Program-made: the position numbers and the translations under genes
Part shown: in pieces, positions 48,672 to 60,084 of the stretch
Position numbering within the stretch: the stretch's first letter is position 1
Layout of the letters: every line of letters begins with the position of its first letter
Assembly (NCBI GenBank): GCA_019454045.1
Contig: SKCR01021139.1
Span: 1 to 64,000, forward strand
DNA from: Zanthoxylum bungeanum
Lineage: Eukaryota > Streptophyta > Magnoliopsida > Sapindales > Rutaceae
Length of the DNA stretch: 64,000 nucleotides
Direction of reading: 5' to 3'
The notes under the pieces: generated by a model
Databases searched by the model: none
What the model saw: only the letters and a program-made list of their open reading frames with translations
What the model was told of the DNA's origin: nothing

Positions 48672-48866
48672 TTCACCCCTCCTTATATAAGATTCGTCAT
48701 CGAATCCTGACCTGGGCATACTGAAACTAAACAACAAGCAAAGACTGGAACCAATCAACAAGGAAAGACCGATATGGTCTAAACAAAACACGTACTTACT
48801 AAGATAATCGAATAGCCAGCTGCTGCAGTCACCGACACTCTATAACCTCTGCTCTGATACCATCTT
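48672..48866 (-). other. Family C internal domain, 195 bp, primer site and polypurine tract only
   Basis: Minus strand: the primer site ATGGTATCAGAGC (48863-48851) lies close to the 5' LTR, and the tract AAGGAGGGGTGAA ends at 48672, right before the 3' LTR. Just upstream of the tract, a GATTCGATGACGAATC string recalls the end of Tekay pol next to the 3' LTR. No gag or pol remains, so this copy can only move with proteins from another element. Confidence 0.82.
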
Positions 48867-51800
48867 TGTAACATCCCGCCTAAGCTAGGATACTACCGAC
48901 AGGAGACAGGCTAATCCTGCCTCCATAAGCCTCTAACTCTGATGAAAATTTGGCATGACCTTCGCTAAAAGTCATGAAACCTGGATCAAGTCCAGCACCT
49001 CAATACAACCTATAGGGCCCGACACAAATAATATACACTAAATTAGTAAACTCAAGCCATAATACAACTGGGCTCCATGCCCGAAAATGCGTATAAACAA
49101 AAACTTTTACAAACTTTAAACTTATACAACTAAACTTATAAACAACTCAATTACTTTACAAATAAACTCATAAACAACTTGACTCTTATCCACCCAAGAT
49201 CTGGTGACTGGCTGACTGCAACGGCTCCTCAAGCTTTGGTGTCTGTGGTCGACCGATCATGTCACCAACCTGCAAAACTCAAACACTGTTGTGGTGTGAG
49301 TTATAAGACTCAGTAAGTAACTATGCTCATTCCTTGAGCATCAAACACAAGCAAGGTCTGAATTCCATTTTATATTAATCTGAACTTTTTGTGATCATGC
49401 ACATATATCACCGTCTGATTTATTTTTCTGATTCCTTATCCATTTATAAACTTATTACTAGTTACTAGTCTTTCTAACCATTCATACGTGAATTTTAAGC
49501 TCTGTTTCTTATTTACAATCAACATCTATAATATACTTATTAAGTTCCTATATCTCTAATCATCAAAATAAATTCCATTACGCTTCTGCTGCACTATTCT
49601 GTTAACTTATTACTTACCTACTTACTTTTTGCTAATCTAGATTGGTTACTTACCATACTTATTTTTATTTTATTTCTTTGAAATATCATCAAATCGGATT
49701 ATAAAATAATCTTTCTATAAAACATCCAGCAAATTAACGTTAACCATATAATCACACGCTAGTATCTTACAAACTGTTCCTTCTATGTAAACATATAATA
49801 CACACAGGCATCAATCATAATCACATAAATATAATCATGCTATCATATTCCAATCTCAACTATATGCATCTCGTACATTAACCATAAAGTATGATTTATA
49901 TGCATAACCTATAAGTTGCAATGAACTTTAATTATGCCATACTTTTTAGAAAATACTTTCTGAAAACCTTTTTCTGAAATACTCTTTTCTGAAAGTTTCT
50001 TTCTGAAAACTCTTCGCTGAAAACTTTACTTGAAAAATGGTTTTTGCTTTAAAATTCTGAATCTCTTATAAAACTGCTGTTTCTGGAAACTATTTCTAAA
50101 ATCTATTTTCTGAAAACTGTTTACTAAAATATGACTTCTGAAAACTATATACTGATGATTTGAAAACTGTGTACTGAAAATCTGAAAATTGATGCTACTC
50201 TATGCCCAGGACAACGAGAAAATCTTTGGTGCAACAGTGGTACCACGTCATCCATGCAACAAACCAATCATCATTTGCCACGCGTGCTAAAAAGTCAAAA
50301 AACAACTAAAAAATAGGAAGAAAATTAAACATGTTATTTTTTAATTGGTTGGTGGTACCACGTCATCCATACCACTGTTGCACCAGATATTTACTCCAGG
50401 ACAACAGCACAACTGCGGCATCTCTGAAAACTGATGGTACTCGATGCCCAGGACAACAGCTCAATTGCGGCATCTCTGAGGCTGGTGGTGCCCTACGTCC
50501 AGGACAACAGCTCAACTGGCAACGTAGAGCTCTACACCCAGGACAACAGCTCAACTGGCAGTGTAACCACCACTAGAACTGTGGGTGCGGATCAATGCTA
50601 CCGCCCAAGCTCTAAACTAGGGACCAGGTACACGATCCTAAGCCGCCATCCTGGCCCTACATGTGCACATGTTCTCTGTATCCGTCAATTCCAACTGTAA
50701 TAGTTACATACTGGGGTGAGGTTTTAACTCATGCCCCGAAAAACACGAAAACCATGCTTAAAATCTTAAGCTGTAAGGAACATTTTCGGAAATACATTTC
50801 TTTCAAAACGTTTGAGACTTTTCTTTAAAACCTTTTGAGTTTCAAAAACATTCTCATCTTTAACTCAATTTCTGAAAATCATAACATAAAAATATGCAGA
50901 TGCATCTCATGTACATGCATTTATTCATATACAAGCACTCCTCTAAGCATATACAAACTTATCTTTATATTCTATATACTTATTTATCATGCTTAAACTC
51001 GTTACATACATGCTACCCAAAATTACATCAATCCACGTTGGCATACTAAATTCATTTTCAAAATTAATCCACACACACAAATATTTTATGCTCATGATAA
51101 TGTGCATTGACACTTCTAAAGCCTGCACCTATAGACATTAATCACTAATTTCGTGTTTATTTACATTGCAATTTACCACAACTCTAAAAATTCATACAAA
51201 CTGATTATGTATTACACGCTTAATGTCATTTATTCATACTTAACTATTAAGCTTTATCTTTATTAAAATCATACATTGGTATTAATCTCATATTCGCATT
51301 ATCAAAATCTTACATTCATATCCTCAGTCAATGTTAAAACCCATTTTGAAATCTAATCTCCTTAATAATTTAAAGTTTATTTCCGTCTCATCTACACTTA
51401 TAATGACCAAAGCGATAACATTGTTACAAGAATGCCTAGCACCATTTATGGAGGTTATCAACAAAATAAGAACAATACGCCATCATCGTGTCCTCTACAT
51501 CTCTTTATGCATTCTAAGGCATTTCCATTTGCATACCATTCAACCATATTACCAGTTATTACACAGTTATATATTTTCATCATGTAATGATTTAGACATA
51601 CAATTAACAAACAAAATAATTGTTTTCATCTCTAAAGCATTCAACCAAGAGGGTTCCTTTACCCAACCTAGTTCATTTCAATCACAAGTGCCATATTAAC
51701 ATTTATTCTTCCATGTACCATTATTTGAGAATTAAACGTACTTCAACATATACACAAATCATTAGTCCCAAATTTCTAATCTAGTGTTTAAAATTTCCCA

Positions 51801-52917
51801 ACCTTACCAATCCCTTCACTGATCCCTCCTTTCCCTTCATTGATTTTCTTTCAATTCTCAAAAGTCTAAAATCAGTTTTGATTACTCTATTACATACCTT
51901 AGTAACCCAACGATTATGCCTAAAATGACAAACCCAAAAACCAATTCTTTCTTTTAAACCAGAACAGCCCTAGCTCACGACACTACAGGACACATTTTGT
52001 TCTCCTTAAGTCACGGTTTTGGTGGCAATTCTTCACCCCTGCTGCTCACGGTACTGCCCTCATTTTTCGCTATTAGAACTCAACTCACCACAACCTTTCA
52101 ACACTCTGAGTTAACCATTAACAACTCCACCATTAACCAAATTACTAACCTATTCACTACAAAATTTTCCCCAACTTAACGCTACTGTCACCCAATCTAG
52201 AAAAGAATATCAACCCCAAACCTAGTTTATCTTGGACGATCCCTTTGGCCATTTCCCTTCAAAATTTCTTCCAATTTTCTAACTATAAATCCCTAAATCA
52301 TTTTGACATTCCCGCAACTAATTATTAAAGCCAATTTCAAATTCAAAACAAAACCCTAAAAGATTGAAATGTGAATAAACCAAAGAATTCATTGCATAAT
52401 TACTTACTATTTTTATCCCAGGCTGAAATTAGAAGTCCAATCGCGAAATCCCTCTTCCTTATTCTCGGTAATTCCTCTCTGCTCTTTCTCTTTCTCATCC
52501 GTTGTCCTTCTTTTTGTTTTTGTTTTCGGCCTAACCTTTCTCCTCTTTCCATTTCTTCTCTCACGATCGTTCTCCATTTTTCTTTTCTGTTCTGTCGTCA
52601 TTCTCTCTGTGTGTGTTCTTCTTTTTTAATTAACTCTGTGTCTATTTGTTGGAGGCGTGTGGGTGTGTGATAAAGAAATCATACACGTGTGTGTGTGTTT
52701 ATGTAGGACATGTGTAAGTGTTACAAAATATCTAATTCATGTTTGCTAATTTAATCATTCACAATTTAGTCCCTCAAATTTAATCCAATAACAAAATTAT
52801 AATTAATTTCATGAAAATGCTCCAATTTTGCGATTAAATTTATCTCGCGTTCGGACGCGGCCTCACGCGCGAAAATAAAATTCACGCCAATATTCTAAAA
52901 TAATCTGGGATGTTACA
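48867..52917 (-). repeat. Family C gypsy 5' LTR (4.05 kb)
   Basis: Full LTR from TGTAACATCCC to GGGATGTTACA as read on the plus strand. It holds the tandem array (about 50440-50570), a MITE (50216-50396), a CT-rich tract (about 52440-52630) and a (GT)n run near 52685-52702. Open frames are low-complexity and match nothing I recognise. Confidence 0.9.
50216..50396. mobile_element. Mutator-like MITE, 9-bp TSD
   Basis: A 181-bp insertion present in this gypsy LTR and absent from the copy near 4090. Terminal inverted repeats are about 27 bp (GAGAAAATCT... versus GAGTAAATATC...), with the exact core TGGTGCAACAGTGGTA on both ends. CAGGACAAC is duplicated at 50207-50215 and 50397-50405. A 9-bp TSD is typical of Mutator-like elements. 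Inside, GGTACCACGTCATCCAT occurs twice in direct orientation. No coding capacity. Confidence 0.87.
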
Positions 52918-53205
52918 TACGCGATGATGACACATGAGATGACGTGGTGCTGACGTGTGTGATGATGCATGCACGTCGCAACGCAAAAAGGATTGGGCGT
53001 CGCGACGCCCTTGAAGTATAATTCTCATTTTGCCTTTTTCATCTGCTTTTCACTATTTTAGCCCCAATTTGATTCCAGCGAGTCCCGATATTTTATTTAT
53101 CTACAAAATAAACACAAACACATCAAAACATTCATAAAAATCGAGAAACTATACAAAATATTAAATAAAAGGGGCGGTAAATATTGATATATTTTCCGCT
53201 CATCA
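52918..53205 (-). repeat. Fragment of a Tat-like gypsy LTR
   Basis: On the minus strand the sequence starts TGATGAGCGGAAAAT after a purine tract (GGTTTGGAGGTG, 53217-53206), a pattern I associate with Tat/Retand-type gypsy elements. It is cut at 52918 by the family C LTR. The palindrome GGGCGTCGCGACGCCC lies near 52996. Confidence 0.45.
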
Positions 53206-53841
53206 CACCTCCAAACCTAACATTTTGCTAGTCCTCGAGCAAAACAAATAAAATAAAATACAATAAACATCTTTAAAATGAAATTAAACTAAGCCACTTT
53301 CGTTGGGATCACTGTTGCATTTTGCATATGCAACAAGCCTTTAAACCCCTAGGAGTCCCTTGTGGACGAGTTGTATTCTCGTGAGGGCTTACAGCGACGA
53401 TACCCACAAACGTAAATCAAATGTACAATCAATCACATAAAAAATAATAATAAAAAGATAAACAAGTTAGTGACTAAACAAGTGAAATGCTTATCCAAGT
53501 TAATAGTTGTTTTTCTTTTTTTCTAAATTACCAAATAAGTAAATTCTCCAATTATTTTTACCATTCTCCATATACACAACCAACAAGGTATTAATCAAAT
53601 CATTGTGCCCATAATATTCATAAGTGTAGTTGAAAATAGAGTAATATTTTTGTCCTAAAGTTATATCTGAATTCACGCTTTTCAACAATGGATCTTTTTT
53701 CTGAATATTTTTTTTAATATATAACATCTTCAATCCTTGTAGCGAGCTTTGGGTCAGTGACTCCCAAACCAGTTGGCTTTAGGGCACTAGGTGTTAAGAC
53801 ACCCCTACAGACTTAATTACTCGAATCTCAGATGTTAAAAG
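53206..53841 (-). other. Old element remnant, no gene seen
   Basis: Adjacent to the Tat-like LTR; the string TTGCTCGAGGACTAGCAAAA (minus strand, near 53243-53224) resembles the spacer before the tract in such elements. The rest (53250-53841) is AT-rich with no recognisable coding region. Confidence 0.35.
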
Positions 53842-54189
53842 TGTTGGGATTTATGTCCTAAAGCTTTATATATTGTAAACGGATTTGATTATTGTAATAA
53901 TAATAAATGCATTATTCATTTTTATCAAAGTTGTTTGATTTATATCGCATATTGTCTAATTGTATTGTTTACCTTGATTACTCTTGCACCTTCAGACTTA
54001 GTGTATGTTTGATGCATAAGAGGATTTAAGTCTGGAGTTAGTAATCTAAAAAGTTCATAGAGAGCAAACAAAGATGGTACTTTGTTTGTGGTTTATATAT
54101 AGTTGCGGTCCATTCTATACTTGTATGACGACCTTGATCCAGGATCGTTCATGTAGTGACATAGAAATAGAGGCACCTTGTATGATGAG
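53842..54189 (+). repeat. Truncated copia-type LTR fragment
   Basis: Starts TGTTGGGATTTATGTCCTAA, a common start for copia LTRs. It is interrupted after ATGAG (54185-54189) by the family B element, so ATGAG is its likely target duplication; the other copy is outside the window. Confidence 0.5.
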
Positions 54190-56123
54190 TGTTGGTTTCT
54201 ATTATATGTCCCAAGGAAAGATTAAGCATTTAAATACAACAATGAATATATATATTAAAAGATGAAGTATGGCGGAATCATACTCACAAAGATCGGAATG
54301 CGGATGCGTTGATGAAATGAAAATTTTCTCCTTTGTGCAGTGAAGGTTTCGGCCAAGGTGAGTGGGGAAGCTCCAAGCTTTCTTTGATCCTTCCAAGCTC
54401 AAGAATTAGTTTCCCATAACACCTTTGTATGATCCCTTGAAGGTGCTAGCCTTGTGTGTGAATTTATGTTCCAAACAAAACACAATTTCTTCAAGTTTTT
54501 GCAACAAAAACAGAAAAGTGGAGGGCTGTGAAACTTCACAGTTTCGGTCAAGAGGAAAGAGAGGAGAGTGAGGGATTTGATTTCAAAAATCAATTTATAT
54601 TTATGCCATAATATTATTAAATTAATAATAAACTTATGACACAAATCATGCAATGGCTTAGAGTGTCAAACACTCAATTTCCATGCAAAACCATTGAGTG
54701 CATTGTACACTATCTCCATGCAATGCATCACAATTAAATAATGCATAATATGACATGTGTCATGTGGGCCCACGTGCACTCACGCGTTCGGGTTCGATAT
54801 TTCCGAAATACCGAACTTACGTCGCGACGTTAATTAAATCGAATTTAAATAAATGATTGCGCCTAGCGAAATTATTATTTACGTCGCTAACGAATTAATT
54901 CTAAATTAACTCGTTTGCCCGAATTAAAATCTAATTTTAATTTCGCGTCGAAATCGAATTTCGATTATTATATCGAATATAATAATTTTACGATTAATTC
55001 CAAATTAATCGTTCTCTCTCTATTTATAGTACTTTATCCAAGATAAAGTCTCTCCGTAATTAATCCAAGATTAATCGAGTTTGAATCATACGTCATTGGT
55101 GAATCTTCGGGAAGCGACCCAAGAGATCTCCGGATATGTTGGCAGTAAATACGGTCGTCGGATAATCCGAACACGTACGTACCTCGTACTACGTTTTTAC
55201 CGATTCACAAGACAAGGTTGGCTTCTAGCAAAGCGCCATGCCTACCCAATTCTCCAGAAATATTCTTATAGGAATATCATATCTATATCAAGCGTAGTAT
55301 ACCGTAGTATTGCGTACATCGATCCAGTATCGGACGATCACATGTTAGGCCTGGGGCTGGAAATGTGTCTGCCCCGTACGAAACATATATCGGACATCAA
55401 GCAACTAGTCTCTTTAAATCGGACAATCCTGACCTGGTCATATTGTCCCGACGGTTGCAACCTTTTATATAGTACTAGTTCTGTGTCCTGCGTGATCATC
55501 ACCTCTATATGTCTGAAGTGATACTTCCATCTCGACATCACATCCAGTACACTACGATTCTCGATAAACAAAGAAGAGGTGTACACAGAACCGGTTAAGG
55601 TCCCCAACCACCAAAACCAAAGTTTACCGATTGTCGCAAGTACTAGCGATGTAAGTCTCAGGTTAAGACCATATACACCTACCCTGATGCGGCCTCCCAT
55701 AGACACGCAGACATACTACCAATGGGATTCCGCGGGGTCTATCCAGAGCGAAGCTGTTTTCCGTACCATCGGTAAAACACAACCTCCTATCGCACTTGCA
55801 TAAGTATCCAATACTTAAATATATGAGAACTATGCCGTTGTGCCCTCACAACGTGCAAGCGCAATACTAGTCTATTCCGCATTATCGATGTCCGATCTCG
55901 ATAATACTCCGACTAGGGATATTTAATGATTAAACCTTTATGGATTGATACTGTCTCATATCATCTCAATCCGGTATTAATCATATGGACTTTCGCCATT
56001 TATATATCAAAGTAAATAATATTACAAAACGGCAAAAGGCAATTTCATTATCACATAGTTAATTTTGTACAATAATACAATATCATTTACAAACAGTGAC
56101 GCTATGAGACATAATGTCTAACA
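54190..56123 (-). repeat. 3' LTR of the family B element
   Basis: 1934 bp, reading TGTTGGTTTCTATTATATG to TAATGTCTAACA on the plus strand. The hairpin series is at about 54790-55075, CATGCA motifs at 54648, 54682 and 54718, and an LTR open frame at 55338-55700. Confidence 0.93.
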
Positions 56124-56136
56124 ATCTCCCACTTGG
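56124..56136 (-). other. Polypurine tract of the family B element
   Basis: CCAAGTGGGAGAT on the minus strand, identical to that of family A element 1 (15863-15875). Confidence 0.8.
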
Positions 56137-56151
56137 CCTATAGCCAGTCAC

Positions 56152-56931
56152 TCAAGCATCTAATACCCGAACTATGTATGTGTCGTTCAAAAACTTCTGA
56201 AGAACAGCCTTCGTCAGCGGATCTGCAATGTTGTCATCTGATGTGACCTTCTCGACCTTTACATCGCCACGATGTATAATCTCCCGAATCAGATGGTAAC
56301 GTCGAAGAACATGCTTGGACCGTTGATGAGACCTTGGTTCCTTAGCCTGTGCTATAGCCCCGTTATTGTCACAATACAATGGAACGGGCTCAGCTGCTAA
56401 CGGAACTACTCCTAATCCGATTAGGAACTTTCGGATCCAAACTGCCTCCTTTGATGCTTCAGATGCAGCGATGTACTCTGCTTCTGTTGTTGAATCGGCA
56501 ACAGTATCTTGCTTGGAAGATTTCCAGCTCACTGCTCCGTTATTCAAGCAAAAAATGTACCCGGATTGCGACTTGTAGTCATCCTTGTCGGTTTGGAAAC
56601 TTGCATCGGTATACCCAGATACCGCAAGTTCTCCATCTCCATAAATTAAGAAAGCATCCTTAGTTCGTTTAAGATACTTAAGGATATTCTTAACTGCTAT
56701 CCAGTGACCTTCACCTGGATCGGCCTGATAGCGACTGCACATGCTCAAAGCATATGAGACATCAGGTCGTGTACATATCATGGCATACATGATCGATCCG
56801 ACTGCCGAGGCGAACGGTATCCGACTCATGTTGTCTCTCTCTTCCGGAGTCTTAGGACACATGTCCTTAGACAGAGAGGTACCACGTACCATTGGAACCA
56901 ATCCCCTCTTGGATTGTTCCATGTTGAATCA
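56152..56931 (-). pseudogene. pol: Family B RT C-terminus and RNase H
   Basis: An open frame that continues the RT piece in the same frame; the two are separated only by TGA at 56931-56929 in VLK-stop-FNMEQSK. Related proteins have Arg here, so a CGA to TGA change is likely. RNase H acidic sites are visible in GYTDASF, STTEAEY, YCDNNGA and DNIADPLTK. It would degrade template RNA during cDNA synthesis. It ends near the 3' LTR, as expected for the polyprotein end. Confidence 0.88.
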
Positions 56932-57201
56932 CTTCAACACTTTATCAATGTATGTACTCTGGGAGAGTCCAAGCAGCTTTTTAGATCTATCCCGATAGAT
57001 CTTTATTCCAAGAATAAAGGCTGCTTCTCCCAGATCTTTCATGGATAATTTTAATGAAAGCCAAGCTTTCACCGACGTTAGCATGGGAATGTCATTGCCT
57101 ATAAGCAATACGTCGTCGACATAAAAGGACAATAAAAGTAAGTGCTCTCCCACTAACCTTCTTGTATACACAAGGGTCATCTGCGTTTTGCACGAAATCA
57201 T
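56929..57201 (-). pseudogene. pol: Family B reverse transcriptase, second half
   Basis: A 90-codon piece with the catalytic YVDD box (residues 27-30), then LLIGNDIP, SMKDLGEA and LGIKIYRDRSKK. It is out of frame with the first RT half; the region between them (57202-57300) also lacks the normal YGLKQASRSW block. A frameshift with local loss is the simplest explanation. Confidence 0.88.
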
Positions 57202-57218
57202 ATTCTTTTATGATCTCA

Positions 57219-57656
57219 TCAAAACGCTGATTCCATGACCGTGATGCTTGCTTCAATCCATAAATGGATCGATATTAACTTACAAACCTTGTTTGCAAGT
57301 CTAGGTACGATAAAACCGTCAGGCTGTTGCATATAAACATCCTCCAAAAGGTTTCCGTTAAGGAAAGCGGTTTTAACGTCCATCTGCCATATCTCGTAAT
57401 CGAAATATGCAGCTATTGCAAGCATTATCCGAATGGATTTAATCATGGCAACGGGTGAGAAGGTTTCGTCATAATCAATACCATATTGTTGACGATACCC
57501 CTTCGCTACAAGCCTAGCTTTGTACGTTTGTACGTTGCCATCCATGTCGGTCTTCTTCTTGAAGATCCATCTGCATCCAATAGGCTTTACGCCTTCTGGT
57601 GCATCAACCAGTGTCCAAACTTGGTTGGCGTACATGGAATCCATCTCGGACTTCAT
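57219..57656 (-). pseudogene. pol: Family B reverse transcriptase, first half
   Basis: 145 codons with NQVWTLVD, KARLVAKGYRQ, YDETFSPVA and QMDVKTAFLNG, the last holding one catalytic Asp. It loses frame after ANKVCKL. The stretch upstream (57657-57805) between integrase and RT is degraded. Confidence 0.88.
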
Positions 57657-57805
57657 GGCTTCTTGCCATAAAGCGGAATCGATATTTTGTATCGCTTCCT
57701 CATACGTAGCCGGCTCAATATCCTCAAATGATTAATATCTACATGAGGTGAGATCAGGAACCCATACCTCTCAGGTACTGTTCTGACTCTCTCCGACCTA
57801 CGCGG

Positions 57806-58945
57806 TCATTGTGTATGTGAAGTTTGTGGTACAGACTCATCCCGGACGGTCTGTTCTTGTTCCGTCGTTGATTCATTGCCAGGAACAGTATCACTACGAT
57901 CTTCATCGAGTTCTACTTTCCTCTCACTTACCACTGCATTTATAAAATCCTTCTCAAGGAAAAATGCTTGTAGAGCAACAAATACTTTGTTCTCTTGTGG
58001 GTGATAGAAGTAATATCTTTTGGTTTCCCTAGGATATCCTACGAAAAGGCATTTATCAAATTTGGGTTCAAGTTTGGTACCTTCCAAACGTTTAACATAT
58101 GCCCAGCATCCCCAAATCTTCAGGAAAGAGAAACCTGGTTTCCTTCCTGTCCATATCTCATATGGAGTCTGTTCAACAGACTTCGACGGTACCTTATTTA
58201 AAATAAGTATAGCACTGTTTAATGCGTATCCCCAGAAGGATATTGGTAGCTCAGTGCGACTCATCATTGACCTCACCATGTCTAACAAGGTGCGGTTTCT
58301 CCGTTCGGACACACCGTTTAATTGCGGTGTTCCAGGAGGAGTCCACTGTGAAAGAATACCATATTCTTTCAAGTAATCTTGAAACTCATAACTTAAGTAT
58401 TCGCCACCACGGTCTGACCGTAATGTCTTAATACTCTTCCCTGTTTGTTTCTCCACTTCGTGTCGAAACTCTTTGAATTTCTCAAAAGTTTCCGACTTGT
58501 GTCTCATAAGATACACATAACCGTAACGAGATGCATCATCTGTGAAGGTTACGAAGTAGTGAAATCCACCTCTAGCCTGGCTAGACATGGGCCCGCATAC
58601 GTCAGTATGAACGAGAGCCAACAATTCTGTGGCACGTTCACCTTTACCGCTAAAAGGTGATTTAGGCATTTTGCCTAAAAGACAAGATTCGCAGACGTCA
58701 TATGAATTGGGATCAAATTCGTCCAAGTACCCACTCTTCGAAAGTGTGGATATGCGAGTCTTGTTGATGTGTCCTAGACGACAATGCCACATATAAGCTT
58801 CATCTTTTAGATTACTCCTTTTGAGCCTTTTGTTTGTCATTTTAGGAGATTCATTTATATTCAAAATATAAAGACCGTTATTTGCAACAGCTGTGCAAAT
58901 TTCTGCATCATTTTTATATAAATAACCCAGTGTTTCTAAATACAA
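57806..58945 (-). pseudogene. pol: Family B integrase
   Basis: A 379-codon open frame covering the whole integrase, which would insert element cDNA into the genome. Zinc site H54/H59/C85/C88; catalytic D115, D178, E214 with 35 residues between the last two; then ALNSAILILNKVPSKS and the FLKIWGCWAYV and FVGYP blocks of the copia C-terminal part. It is the best-preserved domain of this copy but is frameshifted relative to protease (59156-58914) and RT, so it cannot be made as part of a complete polyprotein. Confidence 0.9.
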
Positions 58946-59370
58946 AAGTGTAACCCTGTTGGGTTAACAAGGATACAGATATAATATTCCTAGTTAAACT
59001 AGGTACAAAATAACAGTTCAAAAGTTTAAGTACATGCCATGAGGGCAGTTCTAAAACAAAAGTCCCTATGGCTAAAACAGCAACTGGTGTTCCGTTTCCG
59101 ACCCGTAGATCCATCTCCCCCGATGCCAGCACCCTGCTATCCTGCAGATCCTGCACATCAGTACAAATATGAGCACCACAACCAGAATCAAAAATCCAAT
59201 TTTAAAACTAGAAGTATTCATATTTATCTCAATAACAACATACCAGAGGCGATAGCCTTGCCAGCCTTGATATCCTCCCTCTGCCCTTTGCCCATTCGGC
59301 AGTCACGTTTCCAGTGACCCCTCTTGCCGCAGTTGAGGCAGATGTCGCGAGATTTGTCCTTTGGCTTCCT
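58914..59370 (-). pseudogene. pol: Family B zinc knuckle and protease
   Basis: Translating the minus strand from about 59360 gives a CCHC knuckle, CLNCGKRGHWKRDC. Near 59200 it gives the protease active site WIFDSGCGAHIC, with an intact DSG triad. The piece 59156-58914 continues with LRVGNGTPVAV. Breaks lie between knuckle and protease and before integrase. This site is intact here, unlike family D. Confidence 0.78.
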
Positions 59371-59381
59371 AGAAGCCACTG

Positions 59382-60084
59382 TCAACTTGCCCTTGCCCTT
59401 GTTCTTGAACTTCTTCTTCCTCGCACTCCAATTGCCTTGGGCCCAGCCCTTGGCGCATGAGAGGTCGATACATAATGCGCCTCGCGCTTGCTCCCCTTTA
59501 GGAGTTCCTTTTCGGACTCCTTCAGCACGGACAACAACTCTCCAAGAGTGTCGTCAGTGTCCATCAACTTATAGTTGATGATGATTTGTTTCCAAGTATC
59601 GGTAGCGATTGTAATAGCATATCAATCGTCAACTCTGCCTCCAAGACAATGCCCATCTTGGCTAACTCATCTATGTCAGCGATCATTTGAGTCCCGTGGG
59701 CCTCAACTGATGCGCCGTCTGTCATCCGGGAGCGAAGAGTTTCCTTACTAGCTCGTACCTCTCCATCCGCTTGTTGGTGTGGTGGAGATCACGCAATCTT
59801 GCCATCATGTTATAGGGATCCAAGTCCCTGTTCTGGCGTCTGAAATGCTGGGTCATTGCAGCTAGCATAACTGACTGAGCTTGGTCACAATCGTCACTAT
59901 GAGTCTTCCATAACTCTAGCTCCAGTGGCTCAGTGGGTTTAGGCGGGAGAGGTCTCTGAATAGTATACAACACCCTCTCAGCCCCAAGCACTATCTTGAG
60001 GTTCATTTCCCAGTCGGCAAAGTTTGTCCCTTTGAAGACATTATCGCCCATGATTATGTCGCGGACATTACCCTTGCCAGTCAT
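59382..60084 (-). pseudogene. gag: Family B Gag, frameshifted
   Basis: Starts at ATG 60084 with MTGKGNVRDIIMGDNVF and has the Gag block NFADWEMNLKIVLG. It is open to 59722. The frame then shifts; ELAKMGIVLEAELTID and DTLGELLSVLKESEKELL are read in other frames down to about 59382. At least three indels are needed to explain this. Gag would form the particle; this copy cannot make it whole. Confidence 0.82.

Larger units (their letters stand above)
2947..52917 (-). mobile_element. Family C: Tekay-like gypsy LTR element, non-autonomous, split by element 1
   Basis: On the minus strand the order is 5' LTR (52917-48867), primer site, 195-bp internal domain, polypurine tract, then 3' LTR (48671-47531, continued at 5960-2947). 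The LTR ends are TGTAACATCCC and GGGATGTTACA, as is usual for Tekay/Del chromoviruses. No gag or pol lies between the LTRs. The 3' LTR was split by element 1 and lost its last 170 or so bases at 2946/2947. Everything between 5961 and 47530 is later insertion. The Tekay assignment rests on LTR termini and the pre-LTR motif, not on a domain. Confidence 0.75.

Noticed and set aside
52371..52670. 99-codon hydrophobic frame (Leu/Phe/Ser-rich)
   Set aside because: It comes from the CT-rich tract of the gypsy LTR; such tracts always read Leu/Ser/Phe.
52990..53020. GGGCGTCGCGACGCCC palindrome considered as a transcription terminator
   Set aside because: Plant nuclear context and position within a gypsy LTR fragment make a bacterial-type terminator meaningless here.
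55081..55521. 146-codon plus-strand frame and its copy at 63222-63491
   Set aside because: Antisense to the LTR frame of family B and different in length between the two LTRs.
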